Shown: positions 23,509 to 30,925 of the stretch, piece by piece
Numbering within the stretch: position 1 is the first letter of the stretch
Layout: each line of letters opens with the position of its first letter
NCBI RefSeq assembly: GCF_017114985.1
Contig: NZ_JABXKP010000016.1
Location: 1-35,665 of the forward strand
Direction of reading: 5' to 3'
Origin: Nostoc sp. JL33
Lineage (GTDB): Bacteria > Cyanobacteriota > Cyanobacteriia > Cyanobacteriales > Nostocaceae
Length of the DNA stretch: 35,665 nucleotides
Notes under the pieces: model-generated
The model's database searches: none
Told to the model about the DNA's origin: nothing
What the model saw: only the letters and a program-made list of their open reading frames with translations
Position numbers and translations under genes: made by a program

Positions 23509-24999
23509 TTAAATTTTTAGCACTTTCAAAGTTTTGAAGCTTGTGTCATTGCAACCGGTGATAAATCCTCCCATCGCCTGAATTTGTTGCAGATAGTCAA
23601 GAACGGGTTTGGTGATGACTTCTCCCGGCATTAACACAGGAATTCCTGGGGGATATGGACAGACGATTTCAGCACAGATGCGTTGATTGGTCTGTATCAA
23701 AGGTAGTATTTCACTGACAGCAAAAAAGGCTTCACGGGGAGAATAACATAAATCATCACACTGTGTAGTGAAATGATCCTGCCAAAGATCGCTTTTAACA
23801 GTTAAGTTAGTTCGGCGATATTCTTTGGCAAGAATAGTAAAACTTTGTATTAGTTGCTGAATATCGGCTGGGGTGTTGCCTAAACTAATGATAAAGGTGA
23901 GATGTTGCAGTGAGGCGAATTCGGCGGTGACAGCAAATTTTTCATCGAGAATTTCATCTGCCTCAAATCCGGTTAAACCTAAACCAGAAACAGTGACAGT
24001 TAATCGCGTTTCGTCTAAAGCCACAAAGCCGGGAGATCCCCCCAACCCCCCTTGATAAGGCTTGCTCGGAATCTGTAAGACAGATAATCTAGGAATTTGA
24101 CTGATTTTTGTTCTAGCTTGATCAGCAAGTTGCAAAGTGCGAGACATCAGCATTTTTCCGTGGAGTGCCATTTGCTGACGCGCTGCATCTAAAGAAGCTA
24201 AAAGTAAATAACTAGGACTGGTAGACTGTACAAGTTGCAAAGCTTTACTGATGCGATCGCCATCTATTCTATTACCTTGGATGTGCAGCATTGATGCCTG
24301 TGTGATCGCACCGAGTACCTTGTGGGTAGATTGTACAGTTAAATCTGCACCTGCGGCTAAAGCTGGAGTGGGTAATTCGGGATGAAAGGCAAAGTGTGCG
24401 CCGTGTGCCTCGTCTACGAGTAGAGGGATATTATATTGATGTGTAATGCTGGCGATCGCACTCAAATTTCCACAAACGCCGTAATATGTGGGATAAACCA
24501 TCAACACTGCTTTCGCGTCGGGATGTTGTTGGAGTGCAGATTGTACAGCATTGGGCGTGATGCTGTGGGCAATATCTAAAACTGGATCATATTCAGGATT
24601 GAGAAAAATTGGTATTGCACCGGAGAGAATTAAACCAGCGATCGCCGAAGAATGCACATTCCGAGGCAAAATGATTTTATCGCCCGTGCCACAGGTAGCG
24701 AGAATTGCCGCTTCAATACCACAGGTAGAACCATTCACAAGGAACCATGTTTGCGAAGCACCAAACGCCTCAGCCGCGAGTTGTTGTGCTTGTTGAATAA
24801 CGCCTTGGGGTGCAAAGAGATTATCTAAATCTGCTAATTCGGTTAAATCAGCGCGAAAGATTTTTGTGCCAAGTAAATCAGCCAAAGGTTGAGAAATTCC
24901 CTCACCTCGTTTATGTCCTGGCGTGTAAAAAGGCGCATGGGATCTTGCTGCATTGGCTTTTAAGGCATTTAATAAGGGTGTTTGGTTTTGATTGAGCAT
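23509..24999 (-). CDS. Orn/Lys/Arg decarboxylase family PLP enzyme
   Basis: This is a fold-type I PLP enzyme of the basic amino acid decarboxylase group. Visible motifs are FYTPGHKRG near the start, LVNGSTCGIEAAI, the DEAHGAHFAF aspartate region, and STHKVLGAITQA with the PLP-binding lysine (K242 counted from the longest frame). The C-terminal domain with YPPGIPVLMPGE is present. Cyanobacterial members are usually annotated as lysine or arginine decarboxylase; the substrate cannot be decided here. A GTG start at 25044 would overlap the xisI stop by 4 bases, but the ATG at 24999 (MLNQNQTPLLNALKANAARS) matches the family's N-terminus better. Around residues 327-339 of the long frame an extra SKPYQGGLGGSPG comes from a spacer-type repeat. 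Confidence 0.88.
   Translation of the reverse strand: MLNQNQTPLLNALKANAARSHAPFYTPGHKRGEGISQPLADLLGTKIFRADLTELADLDNLFAPQGVIQQAQQLAAEAFGASQTWFLVNGSTCGIEAAILATCGTGDKIILPRNVHSSAIAGLILSGAIPIFLNPEYDPVLDIAHSITPNAVQSALQQHPDAKAVLMVYPTYYGVCGNLSAIASITHQYNIPLLVDEAHGAHFAFHPELPTPALAAGADLTVQSTHKVLGAITQASMLHIQGNRIDGDRISKALQLVQSTSPSYLLLASLDAARQQMALHGKMLMSRTLQLADQARTKISQIPRLSVLQIPSKPYQGGLGGSPGFVALDETRLTVTVSGLGLTGFEADEILDEKFAVTAEFASLQHLTFIISLGNTPADIQQLIQSFTILAKEYRRTNLTVKSDLWQDHFTTQCDDLCYSPREAFFAVSEILPLIQTNQRICAEIVCPYPPGIPVLMPGEVITKPVLDYLQQIQAMGGFITGCNDTSFKTLKVLKI
24036..24060. repeat. GATCCCCCCAACCCCCCTT repeat inside the decarboxylase gene
   Basis: The core GATCCCCCCAACCCCCCTT followed by GATAAGG is a well-known spacer repeat word of cyanobacterial genomes. 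Here it is read in frame on the minus strand as YQGGLGGSPG. Confidence 0.7.
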
Positions 25000-25040
25000 T
25001 TTTGAAAAGATGCGTTCCCTCTGAGAAGAAACCCAGTTTG

Positions 25041-25376
25041 TCACTCAACAGCGTAAGAAGTAAATTGACGTTTAAACGGGGAATAAAAACCAATAACTAT
25101 ATCTGAGGGAGGTATACCTAACTCAACTAACGTCTCAGCAACAAGTTCTTCTGTACCATTATATTGAATCCATATCTTTCCATTTTGGATATCAAAATGC
25201 ATTATGGGGCCAAATACCCGCTTATCACCTTGCCAACCTACATAAGCTAGTTGATAGTGATCGTTTTCATTGTCAAAGATTAGTTCTGGTTTAATAGTAT
25301 TGGTATTAGAACTGATTTGTGCATGTTCGGTTAAAATTTGTTTGACGATTTTTCGATAGCGTTCTATTTTATCCAT
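25041..25376 (-). CDS. xisI: XisI-family fdxN element excision controlling factor
   Basis: This 111-residue protein matches the XisI pattern: an opening helix DKIERYRKIVKQILTEHAQI, the block FDNENDHYQLAYVGWQGDKR, WIQYNGTEELVAETLVELGI and PPSDIVIGFYSPFKRQFTSY at the C-terminus. In Anabaena, XisH and XisI are needed with the XisF recombinase to excise the fdxN element during heterocyst formation. Most genomes carry several XisH/XisI pairs remote from any element, and their roles are unknown. It overlaps the end of xisH by 13 bases and is translated in another frame, typical of this pair. Confidence 0.92.
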   Translation of the reverse strand: MDKIERYRKIVKQILTEHAQISSNTNTIKPELIFDNENDHYQLAYVGWQGDKRVFGPIMHFDIQNGKIWIQYNGTEELVAETLVELGIPPSDIVIGFYSPFKRQFTSYAVE

Positions 25377-25780
25377 TGTCGAATCTCCTGCTTTTTGGGG
25401 TCGTAAGTTACTAATTTAACTTTGTAACGTTGGAGCGTGCGTTGGACAAAAGCAAGTTGGAAAAAATCTAAGTAGGTTTCATGTGGAACTGCTAAATAAA
25501 TAATTCGATCTGGTTGATTCTCCTCCAATGCGAGACAGTAATTAAGGTATTGACCAAGGGCTGTGTGAAATTCATTGATATCAGAACCTGCAATAAAACT
25601 TTTAATTTCAACCGCTATTTTTTCGGTATCGCGTTCTGCTGCGATCGCATTTTCTGCGGCTAAATCTATTTGGACTTTAACTGCATCGCTAATACGAATA
25701 TATAAAGGGTCATTGGTAATTATCCACCCATCTTTGATTAAGGCATTTTTTACCTGTTGATGAAAAACATCTTTAGCCAT
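25364..25780 (-). CDS. xisH: XisH-family fdxN element excision controlling factor
   Basis: This 138-residue protein begins MAKDVFHQQVKNALIKDGWI and contains IQVDLAAEN-like VQIDLAAENAIAAERDTEKI and VEIKSFIAGSDINEFHTALG. These fit the PD-(D/E)XK-like core expected for XisH (D in IDLAAE, E-x-K in VEIKS), followed by QYLNYCLALEENQPDRIIYL and AVPHETYLDFF. It has a nuclease-like fold by family inference. It is the first gene of the pair with xisI, and no site-specific recombinase gene (xisF-like) is seen in the window. The upstream region is repeat-rich. Confidence 0.93.
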   Translation of the reverse strand: MAKDVFHQQVKNALIKDGWIITNDPLYIRISDAVKVQIDLAAENAIAAERDTEKIAVEIKSFIAGSDINEFHTALGQYLNYCLALEENQPDRIIYLAVPHETYLDFFQLAFVQRTLQRYKVKLVTYDPKKQEIRQWIK

Positions 25781-25966
25781 TAAGTATTTTGTTTATTTTA
25801 ATCGTATCTGAAATGAAACCAGATTTTGCTAAACAGGTTGAACCAGCAAATAGTTGTGCGATCGCACGTTCATCAACTTTCATATATGGGCGATCGCTCT
25901 TTATCTAATGGTGTTCTATCAATCTGTTACATTTATAAAGAATATGAAAGGCTCACGCAAAGGTAA

Positions 25967-26007
25967 GGCAGCGCGTTGCGGGGGTTCCCACCGTTGTAGC
26001 GACTGCC
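25967..26007 (-). repeat. 41-bp dispersed repeat, spacer copy
   Basis: This is the inverse complement of the repeat at 8471-8511, differing at one base. It is embedded in a CGCAAAGG tandem tract (ACGCAAAGG before, CGCAAAGGCGCAAAGG after) that looks interrupted by it. Confidence 0.9.
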
Positions 26008-26030
26008 GCGCAAAGGCGCAAAGGTAGAAG

Positions 26031-26738
26031 ATGAGGGCTTATCATCAGATTCCGATTTTTGAGTGTGGTGAACCGTTAATAGAGATTCCTTTAGAATTGT
26101 TGGCGGTGGAATCTCCCCATCCTTATGAAAAATTAGGTGCGCCTTATGGCGATCGCTCCCCTTATTATCTCCGTCAAAGCGTTATTGAAAATTTGATTCA
26201 AGCGCAAAATTATCTTAATCTTCTGCATCCTAACTGGCATATCCAAATTTTTGATGCCTATCGCCCGATCGCAGTCCAGCAGTTTATGGTAGATTACAGC
26301 TTCGCCCAAGCAGTGCAGTCCAGGGGACTGACTCAGGTGGAGTTATTACCAAACCAACGCCAAGAGATTTGGGAAGCAGTTTATGCAATTTGGGCTGTAC
26401 CAAGTTTGGATGAAAAAACTCCGCCTCCTCACAGTACTGGTGCGGCGGTGGATGTGACGCTGGTAGATGATGCTGGGCAAATAGTGAATATGGGTTCGCC
26501 AATTGATGAAATGTCAGAGCGATCGCATCCCGATTATTATGCCAATAGCGATCGCCCACAAGCACAAAAATATCATGCTCACCGTCAGCTATTGCGAGAT
26601 GTAATGTTAAAAGCCGGCTTTCAACGCAATCCCAGAGAGTGGTGGCATTTTTCTATTGGCGATCAAATGTGGGCTTGGCTGAATAATCAATCGAATCCAG
26701 CCAATCCTGTCACCGCACGTTATGGGCGGCTTGCATAG
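26031..26738 (+). CDS. D-alanyl-D-alanine dipeptidase (VanX/DdpX-like, M15)
   Basis: A 235-residue zinc metallopeptidase of family M15. The conserved residues are R78 in FDAYRP, zinc ligands H134 and D141 in HSTGAAVD, catalytic E203 in EWWHFS and ligand H206. These correspond to the known VanX residues. There is no signal peptide, consistent with a cytoplasmic D-Ala-D-Ala dipeptidase that recycles or hydrolyses peptidoglycan precursor dipeptide; vancomycin resistance is not implied because no vanH/vanA genes are present. HIP1 sites occur inside. It converges on the first TspO gene with only 5 bases between stops. Confidence 0.92.
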   Translation: MRAYHQIPIFECGEPLIEIPLELLAVESPHPYEKLGAPYGDRSPYYLRQSVIENLIQAQNYLNLLHPNWHIQIFDAYRPIAVQQFMVDYSFAQAVQSRGLTQVELLPNQRQEIWEAVYAIWAVPSLDEKTPPPHSTGAAVDVTLVDDAGQIVNMGSPIDEMSERSHPDYYANSDRPQAQKYHAHRQLLRDVMLKAGFQRNPREWWHFSIGDQMWAWLNNQSNPANPVTARYGRLA

Positions 26739-26743
26739 ATGGG

Positions 26744-27220
26744 TTATGCATCTTGAGGGTTTAACTCCTTTAACTCGTCAGTGGTGTAAGTACCAATGGG
26801 AGTCCAAACTAGATAGGGAAGGAGTAACAGCGCCGCCATTAGAGAAATCGGCAAAACGCAGATTGCCAGGACAATGGCTAAAATTAAACCGGTTAATCCA
26901 AGAATTTCCCCAGCTTTGAGACTGCGAAACCTCAACATTATAGGAATGTAGGCGACGGTGATAATTTCCACTAAGAGGTACAAAGCCATTAGTAGCCAAG
27001 TAATTATGCCTCCTGGATTTTTTTCCCAGACAATATAAGCTGAAGCTGCACCGGAAATAAAAATCACAGTCCAGATGACCGGAATTAGCGGCTCAAAAAC
27101 TAGCCAGCGAGGGCGACTTAACCGTGCGAACCATTTAACATCACGCGGCGTAATCAAGAAACTACCAAGGGCAACGAAGAAAGTTACAGCCCCAATTATT
27201 ATCCAAGATGGAATCATCAT
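26744..27220 (-). CDS. TspO/MBR family protein, copy 1
   Basis: This 158-residue protein has five hydrophobic segments and the TspO/MBR-type block WFARLSRPRWLVFEPLIPVI, then WTVIFISGAASAYIVWEKNP. TspO proteins bind tetrapyrroles and related ligands in membranes and respond to stress. The C-terminal motif PYLVWTPIGTYTTDELKELN is shared with copy 2, showing recent or retained tandem duplication (27307-27780). The start MMIPSW was taken at the first Met of the frame. Confidence 0.85.
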   Translation of the reverse strand: MMIPSWIIIGAVTFFVALGSFLITPRDVKWFARLSRPRWLVFEPLIPVIWTVIFISGAASAYIVWEKNPGGIITWLLMALYLLVEIITVAYIPIMLRFRSLKAGEILGLTGLILAIVLAICVLPISLMAALLLLPYLVWTPIGTYTTDELKELNPQDA

Positions 27221-27306
27221 GCACTCTTGCCTGTGTATTTTGTCAAGTCATACACTGCAAGTTTGACAATTTAAGGCATAGGTTGAATCATTCCCTGGTG
27301 CGAATC

Positions 27307-27780
27307 TTAGGCATCTTGAGGATTGAGACTGATCATCTGCCAAGTGGTATAAGTACCAATGGGACTCCAAAGGAAATAAGGAACTAGTAACAATGCTGCC
27401 CAACCAGAAAAACCTAAGACTGCAAGTATCAACAAAACACAAATGATAAAACCTGTGCCACCAAGAATTGTACCCACTTTCAGACTGCGAAGCTTAAACA
27501 TTACAGGCGTATAGGCAATGGTAATAATTTCTAAAAGCAAGTATAAACCCATGATTAGCCAAGTTGAGGTGCTTCCTGGGTCTTTTTCCCAGACAATATA
27601 AGCCGACCAAGCACCGCAAATAAATATTATAGTCCAGATAATTGGAATTGCACCTTCAAAAGTTAGCCATCTTGGTCGTTGTAAGCGCTTGAACCATTGG
27701 CGATCGCTAGGCGTAATCACGTTAGCCGCCAACGCAACTAAGAAAGCCACACCCCCAATCACCATCCAAGATTTAATCAT
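27307..27780 (-). CDS. TspO/MBR family protein, copy 2
   Basis: A 157-residue paralogue of the neighbouring protein with the same five-segment layout. Key blocks are WFKRLQRPRWLTFEGAIPII, WTIIFICGAWSAYIVWEKDP and PYFLWSPIGTYTTWQMISLN. It lies upstream of copy 1 on the same strand with 86 bases between, so the two are likely co-transcribed with copy 2 first. The paired arrangement suggests subfunctionalised ligand binding, which is inference. Membrane topology by hydrophobicity only. Confidence 0.85.
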   Translation of the reverse strand: MIKSWMVIGGVAFLVALAANVITPSDRQWFKRLQRPRWLTFEGAIPIIWTIIFICGAWSAYIVWEKDPGSTSTWLIMGLYLLLEIITIAYTPVMFKLRSLKVGTILGGTGFIICVLLILAVLGFSGWAALLLVPYFLWSPIGTYTTWQMISLNPQDA

Positions 27781-27942
27781 GCCCGTTAGTCCTTTATAAG
27801 CGCTATCTACCGCTTAATATCACTCTTTATAGTCTGATTTTGTCAATTTAGTTGCTAATTACTCATCATCCCTGAGTTTGAAACCTTCAGATCATTTGGC
27901 AGGATTTTAAATTATGGGCATTGGGATGAGTCTTTAATACTC

Positions 27943-28161
27943 GTGAACAACGATCAGAGTTTCCAGAAGAGAAACCAGACAACAGCATATGAACTTTTAC
28001 AGGCGATTGCCCAGGACAGAAGAGATTTCTTGATAAAACTTGGGGTAGCGATCGCTACGGTTTTGGAGGCGATCGCACTGCGATTTCTCAACCCTGCGGG
28101 ATCTTGCTACAGCATGACATTTTACACGTTCAGCTTTTATGAACCGACGGTGACGGTGTAA
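27943..28161 (+). CDS. Doubtful small open frame
   Basis: A 72-codon frame with a GTG start (MNNDQSFQKRNQTTAYELLQ) and a hydrophobic-to-basic middle (DFLIKLGVAIATVLEAIALRF). There is no ribosome site and no recognised family. It contains two HIP1-like sites and overlaps the end of the convergent secreted-protein gene by 25 bases. It could be a remnant of a membrane protein or a chance frame. Confidence 0.25.
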   Translation: MNNDQSFQKRNQTTAYELLQAIAQDRRDFLIKLGVAIATVLEAIALRFLNPAGSCYSMTFYTFSFYEPTVTV

Positions 28162-28577
28162 GACAACACAAAGGGCTTGAAGCTAGCTCCAGATTTGGGA
28201 GTACCGCTTAACTCCAATTCATAAGCTCCTACTTTGGGAAATACGATCTCGGCTCCGGGAATGTTTTTATATTGCTTGGTTGATACATTATGTAAACTGG
28301 GCTTTAGCAATGGGGTATCAGTTTCGCTGTGAGGTTGAGGATAGACAGCCAACTGACAGTTACATTGTGTCAGGGGGATTAGTCGCCCGCCTTTACGGGT
28401 GAGGACAATCCAAGCATGAGCCGTTTTGCCAGCTTGAGGATTGTCATTGGGTTCAATATGTAGCATCCCGCCTACGTCTTTTGATACCTTTTCGGTGTGG
28501 GCATTAGCTGGTGTAGCAATCAGAACTGAAATTAATAATAGCCATCCCAAATTCTTCTCTAGGGTAAAGTTGAACAT
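28137..28577 (-). CDS. Secreted conserved hypothetical protein
   Basis: A 146-residue periplasmic protein when started at the internal Met (MFNFTLEKNLGWLLLISVLI), which gives a proper signal peptide with cleavage after PANA (residues about 23-26). The frame could extend 17 codons upstream to 28628, but that would bury the signal. The mature part contains VGGMLHIEPNDNPQAGKTAH and AYELELSGTP, looking like a single Ig-like beta domain similar to YtkA/FixH-type copper-associated periplasmic proteins. CNC (in QCNCQLAVY) is a possible metal or disulfide site. The resemblance is structural guesswork. It overlaps the doubtful frame 27943-28161. Confidence 0.65.
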   Translation of the reverse strand: MFNFTLEKNLGWLLLISVLIATPANAHTEKVSKDVGGMLHIEPNDNPQAGKTAHAWIVLTRKGGRLIPLTQCNCQLAVYPQPHSETDTPLLKPSLHNVSTKQYKNIPGAEIVFPKVGAYELELSGTPKSGASFKPFVLSYTVTVGS

Positions 28578-28846
28578 AGAGTTTCTCAAGAGTAAGTGAA
28601 GTAAACCAGGCTGACTGGGGAAAGGCAATTAAAGGAAAATTCAAAAATTTTTGATACTATTTTTCCACCAGTATTTAGGAACGATAATTTTAAAAGCATA
28701 CTTCCGTCAAAAGACAACCTGTCAAACTTTGCCCGAAAATCCTTTACCAACTACTAAGGCTTAATCCCAACTAAAAACTCGTTGACTCCTGAACTTCTAC
28801 CTAAATATCTAACTTAAGACCACATTAGCTTATTACTTATGATAGT

Positions 28847-28896
28847 TACTTTGACTCATTTGGATCGGTCAAAGTAGTGAGAGTGATGAGTCAAAG
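28847..28896 (+). promoter_or_regulatory. Overlapping inverted repeats upstream of the 84-aa gene
   Basis: TACTTTGAC (28847-28855) pairs with GTCAAAGTA (28868-28876). CTTTGACTCAT (28849-28859) pairs with ATGAGTCAAAG (28886-28896). The left arm is shared, so only one stem can form at a time. The block could equally be three half-sites TTTGACTCA, TCAAAGTA and TGAGTCAAAG for a dimeric regulator. It ends 30 bases before the gene start, with TATATT at 28901. Confidence 0.55.
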
Positions 28897-28926
28897 CAAA
28901 TATATTTAGTAGCTGAGGTTCAAAGC

Positions 28927-29181
28927 ATGGACTCGACAGGTAAAGTTCAAATTGTGGACTCGTCCTGGTACGTTGCACTGCCGTTGAAAGAATATGCAAT
29001 GAGCCGAGTGACTGTCTACTTTTATAGCGACAGATGGGTTCCAATTAAATTTTGTTCTTTGGGAAAGGCAATTTTGCTTCACCAGAAGGCAAGCTTAGAA
29101 GGTAAGGAAATTTTATTATTTCCTGTTAATTTAGATCCGAACCAATTCTCAAACTCTTTTAACCAAAATGTGTTGAGGTAG
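28927..29181 (+). CDS. Hypothetical protein, 84 aa
   Basis: A soluble 84-residue protein without a recognised family. It begins MDSTGKVQIVDSSWYVALPL and contains DRWVPIKFCSLGKAILLHQ, suggesting a small beta-rich domain. It is preceded by the overlapping inverted repeats at 28847-28896 and followed by a perfect 30-base palindrome, so it looks like an independently controlled unit. No membrane segment or signal is seen. I cannot assign a function. Confidence 0.55.
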   Translation: MDSTGKVQIVDSSWYVALPLKEYAMSRVTVYFYSDRWVPIKFCSLGKAILLHQKASLEGKEILLFPVNLDPNQFSNSFNQNVLR

Positions 29182-29220
29182 ACCATTTTTCCAAAATATC
29201 GCCAACAAATGAATCCGCTA

Positions 29221-29250
29221 TAGAGGCGTACATATATATGTACGCCTCTA
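29221..29250. terminator. 30-base perfect palindrome
   Basis: TAGAGGCGTACATAT is followed immediately by its exact complement, giving 15-bp arms without a loop. It lies 40 bases after the 84-aa gene stop. It may end transcription or be a spacer palindrome repeat. Confidence 0.55.
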
Positions 29251-29297
29251 CTTGTAAATGGGATTGAAATATTTACTCATATTGTTTACGTCAAAGA

Positions 29298-29326
29298 GCG
29301 ATGTCTACGATGGGCTACGCCTACGC
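29298..29326 (+). repeat. 29-bp dispersed repeat, copy 2
   Basis: The stretch starts GCGATGTCTACGATGGGCTA and ends CGCCTACGC. It matches copies at 2839-2867 and 34460-34488. It lies ten bases left of the first MITE. Confidence 0.75.
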
Positions 29327-29335
29327 GTCAAAAGA

Positions 29336-29437
29336 TATAGCGGTTCCCATTCAGATGCGGTACAACATTACACCACGAGGTGTAGGGGCACTGCCGTGCC
29401 CCTACGGGTGTACCTCACGTAAACGAGAACCGCTATA
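29336..29437. mobile_element. MITE-like element 1 (102 bp)
   Basis: Terminal inverted repeats are TATAGCGGTT (29336-29345) and AACCGCTATA (29428-29437), with subterminal GGTACA (29359-29364) and TGTACC (29409-29414). The core holds a hairpin GTAGGGGCA/TGCCCCTAC. The outer TA on each side fits a TA target duplication, as in IS630/Tc1-type elements. It carries no gene. Its right end abuts the broken YdeI-like gene. Confidence 0.8.
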
Positions 29438-29627
29438 CCACTTTTTACTTTGTAGTAAATGAGCCACACACCAAGAGAGGTGCGATGGTTTTTTCTAACC
29501 ATCTCCGCCATTCTTCGCGGCTTTGAGAGCAGAAAGTGAGGAATTCATTATTAAGTTTGGATACACCAGTAATCTTACTTTTGCTGAGATTTATCTCTGT
29601 ATTTGGCTGCATTTGTTTTATGTTCAA
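29438..29627 (-). pseudogene. Truncated, frameshifted YdeI/OmpD-associated (bacteriocin-protection) gene
   Basis: The minus-strand frame starts MNIKQMQPNTEINLSKSKIT and contains FLTFCSQSREEWRRWLEK, the opening of YdeI-type proteins. After LEK the frame slips: restoring one A in a run of six (at about 29487) gives NHRTSLGVWLIYYKVKSG, exactly the expected continuation. The coding sequence then ends at the terminal repeat of the MITE at 29437, so about 150 C-terminal residues are missing. Both lesions are visible in the sequence; the family name is from recall. Confidence 0.75.
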
Positions 29628-29657
29628 TACGTAATTGATGCAAAACTTTCATTTCCT

Positions 29658-30101
29658 TTAAAATCGTTTTGCCATAAAAATCAGATGCTGGCTTCTTTGA
29701 TAGCCATGCTTGGTGTAAAAAGCCTCTGCTTGTCCATCCTTTTTAGTCAAAAGATAAACATAGGTAACTTTCATCGCGGTTAGAGTATCCATTAACTGGT
29801 TAAGTAGCTTTGTCCCAATTCCTTGACTTTGCTTATGAGGTCGGACACAGATTTCTTCTAGACAAAAGCTTTTACTTTTTTGCCCTTGCTTACAATAACC
29901 TGCCACGAATCCTAACAGTTCATCCTGTTTGAATACAAATCCAACAAAACCTGGTGTATTCATAATTTCAAACAACTTTGCTCTTGCAGTCTCGAAAGTC
30001 CATTGCTCGTTCCAAGGTTCACTATTGAACACTTCAACATATAAATGAGCGCACTTGTCAAGATATTCAGTAGTAAAGATTTGAATTTCTTCTGACATCA
30101 A
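29658..30101 (-). CDS. GNAT family N-acetyltransferase
   Basis: A 147-residue acetyltransferase. The acetyl-CoA-binding motif A is RPHKQSQGIGTKLLNQLMDT (R/Q-x-x-G-x-G/A, about residues 88-107), preceded by the strand SFCLEEICVRP and followed by VYLLTKKDGQAEAFYTKHGY, the motif B region. Length and domain order are standard. Substrate unknown; it acts on small molecules, peptides or proteins. It is the only intact gene between the broken YdeI-like gene and the response regulator, all on the minus strand. Confidence 0.88.
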   Translation of the reverse strand: MMSEEIQIFTTEYLDKCAHLYVEVFNSEPWNEQWTFETARAKLFEIMNTPGFVGFVFKQDELLGFVAGYCKQGQKSKSFCLEEICVRPHKQSQGIGTKLLNQLMDTLTAMKVTYVYLLTKKDGQAEAFYTKHGYQRSQHLIFMAKRF

Positions 30102-30128
30102 AAAACCAGAGTTTAGTTAATCACGAAA

Positions 30129-30806
30129 TCAAACCAACCCAGAACGCAGTGCTACAACTGCTGCTTGCACGCGATCGTCTACTGCTAATTTATTCATAAT
30201 CCCTCGGACGTGAGTTTTGATCGTGTTGGGACTCAGATAAAGTTTTTCAGCAATCTCTGGGTTACTCAACCCGTCTACCATGAGTTTCAACACTTCTAAC
30301 TCGCGCCCAGATAAGTTGGCGTTGTTGCTGGTGGGTGAGGGCGGTTTGAGATTATCAATTACTCGCCGCGCAATTTGGGGATCGAGATAGGCTGCACCAT
30401 CAACTGCGGCTGCGATCGCACTTAACAATCGTTCCACACTTGCACCTTTGATGCAATATGCATCTGCACCGCTAGATAGTGCAGCAATAATTTCTGTCTC
30501 CGTTTGATGAGATGTCAGCATCACCACATGAGTTGCTGGCAGCGCCGCCTTAATTTGCTGTGTCGCTGCAATGCCATCCAATCGCGGCAATCCAATATCC
30601 ATAACCACCAAATCAGGTTTTAGTTGCAGTGCTGCTTGAACTCCCAAATAACCATCTTCTGCTTGTCCAACAATCTCCAACTGAGGATGAGCCATTAACG
30701 ATTGCTCTAATCCCAGTTGCATCATCGGATCATCTTCGACAATTAACACACGCAACGGCGGAGCATTGGCTGGTAAATTTAAAGGATAGTGATTATCTAA
30801 AGACAT
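30129..30806 (-). CDS. NarL/FixJ-type response regulator
   Basis: A 225-residue two-component regulator. The receiver domain shows the acidic pair E24-D25-D26, the phosphorylation site D70 in VVMDIGLP, T98 region (MLTSH) and K120 (YCIKG). The LuxR-type helix-turn-helix occupies about 163-225 (LSGRELEVLKLMVDGLSNPE, then IAEKLYLSPNTIKTHVRGIM). No histidine kinase is adjacent, so it is an orphan whose partner lies elsewhere. Repeats separate it from era upstream. Confidence 0.93.
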   Translation of the reverse strand: MSLDNHYPLNLPANAPPLRVLIVEDDPMMQLGLEQSLMAHPQLEIVGQAEDGYLGVQAALQLKPDLVVMDIGLPRLDGIAATQQIKAALPATHVVMLTSHQTETEIIAALSSGADAYCIKGASVERLLSAIAAAVDGAAYLDPQIARRVIDNLKPPSPTSNNANLSGRELEVLKLMVDGLSNPEIAEKLYLSPNTIKTHVRGIMNKLAVDDRVQAAVVALRSGLV

Positions 30807-30925
30807 TTTTATTAGTTAGGAGTTAGGAGTCATTCAATTTTAGATTTTAAATTTTGGATTTTGGATTGAAGGAAAAATATAAAATTGTCCGAGTTAGGGA
30901 TTTCCAAGAAATAAATTATTCAATC

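Noticed and set aside
29182..29336. CRISPR-like spacing of repeats near 29.2-29.4 kb
   Set aside because: Repeats are different elements (palindrome, 29-bp unit, MITE), not equal direct repeats with spacers.
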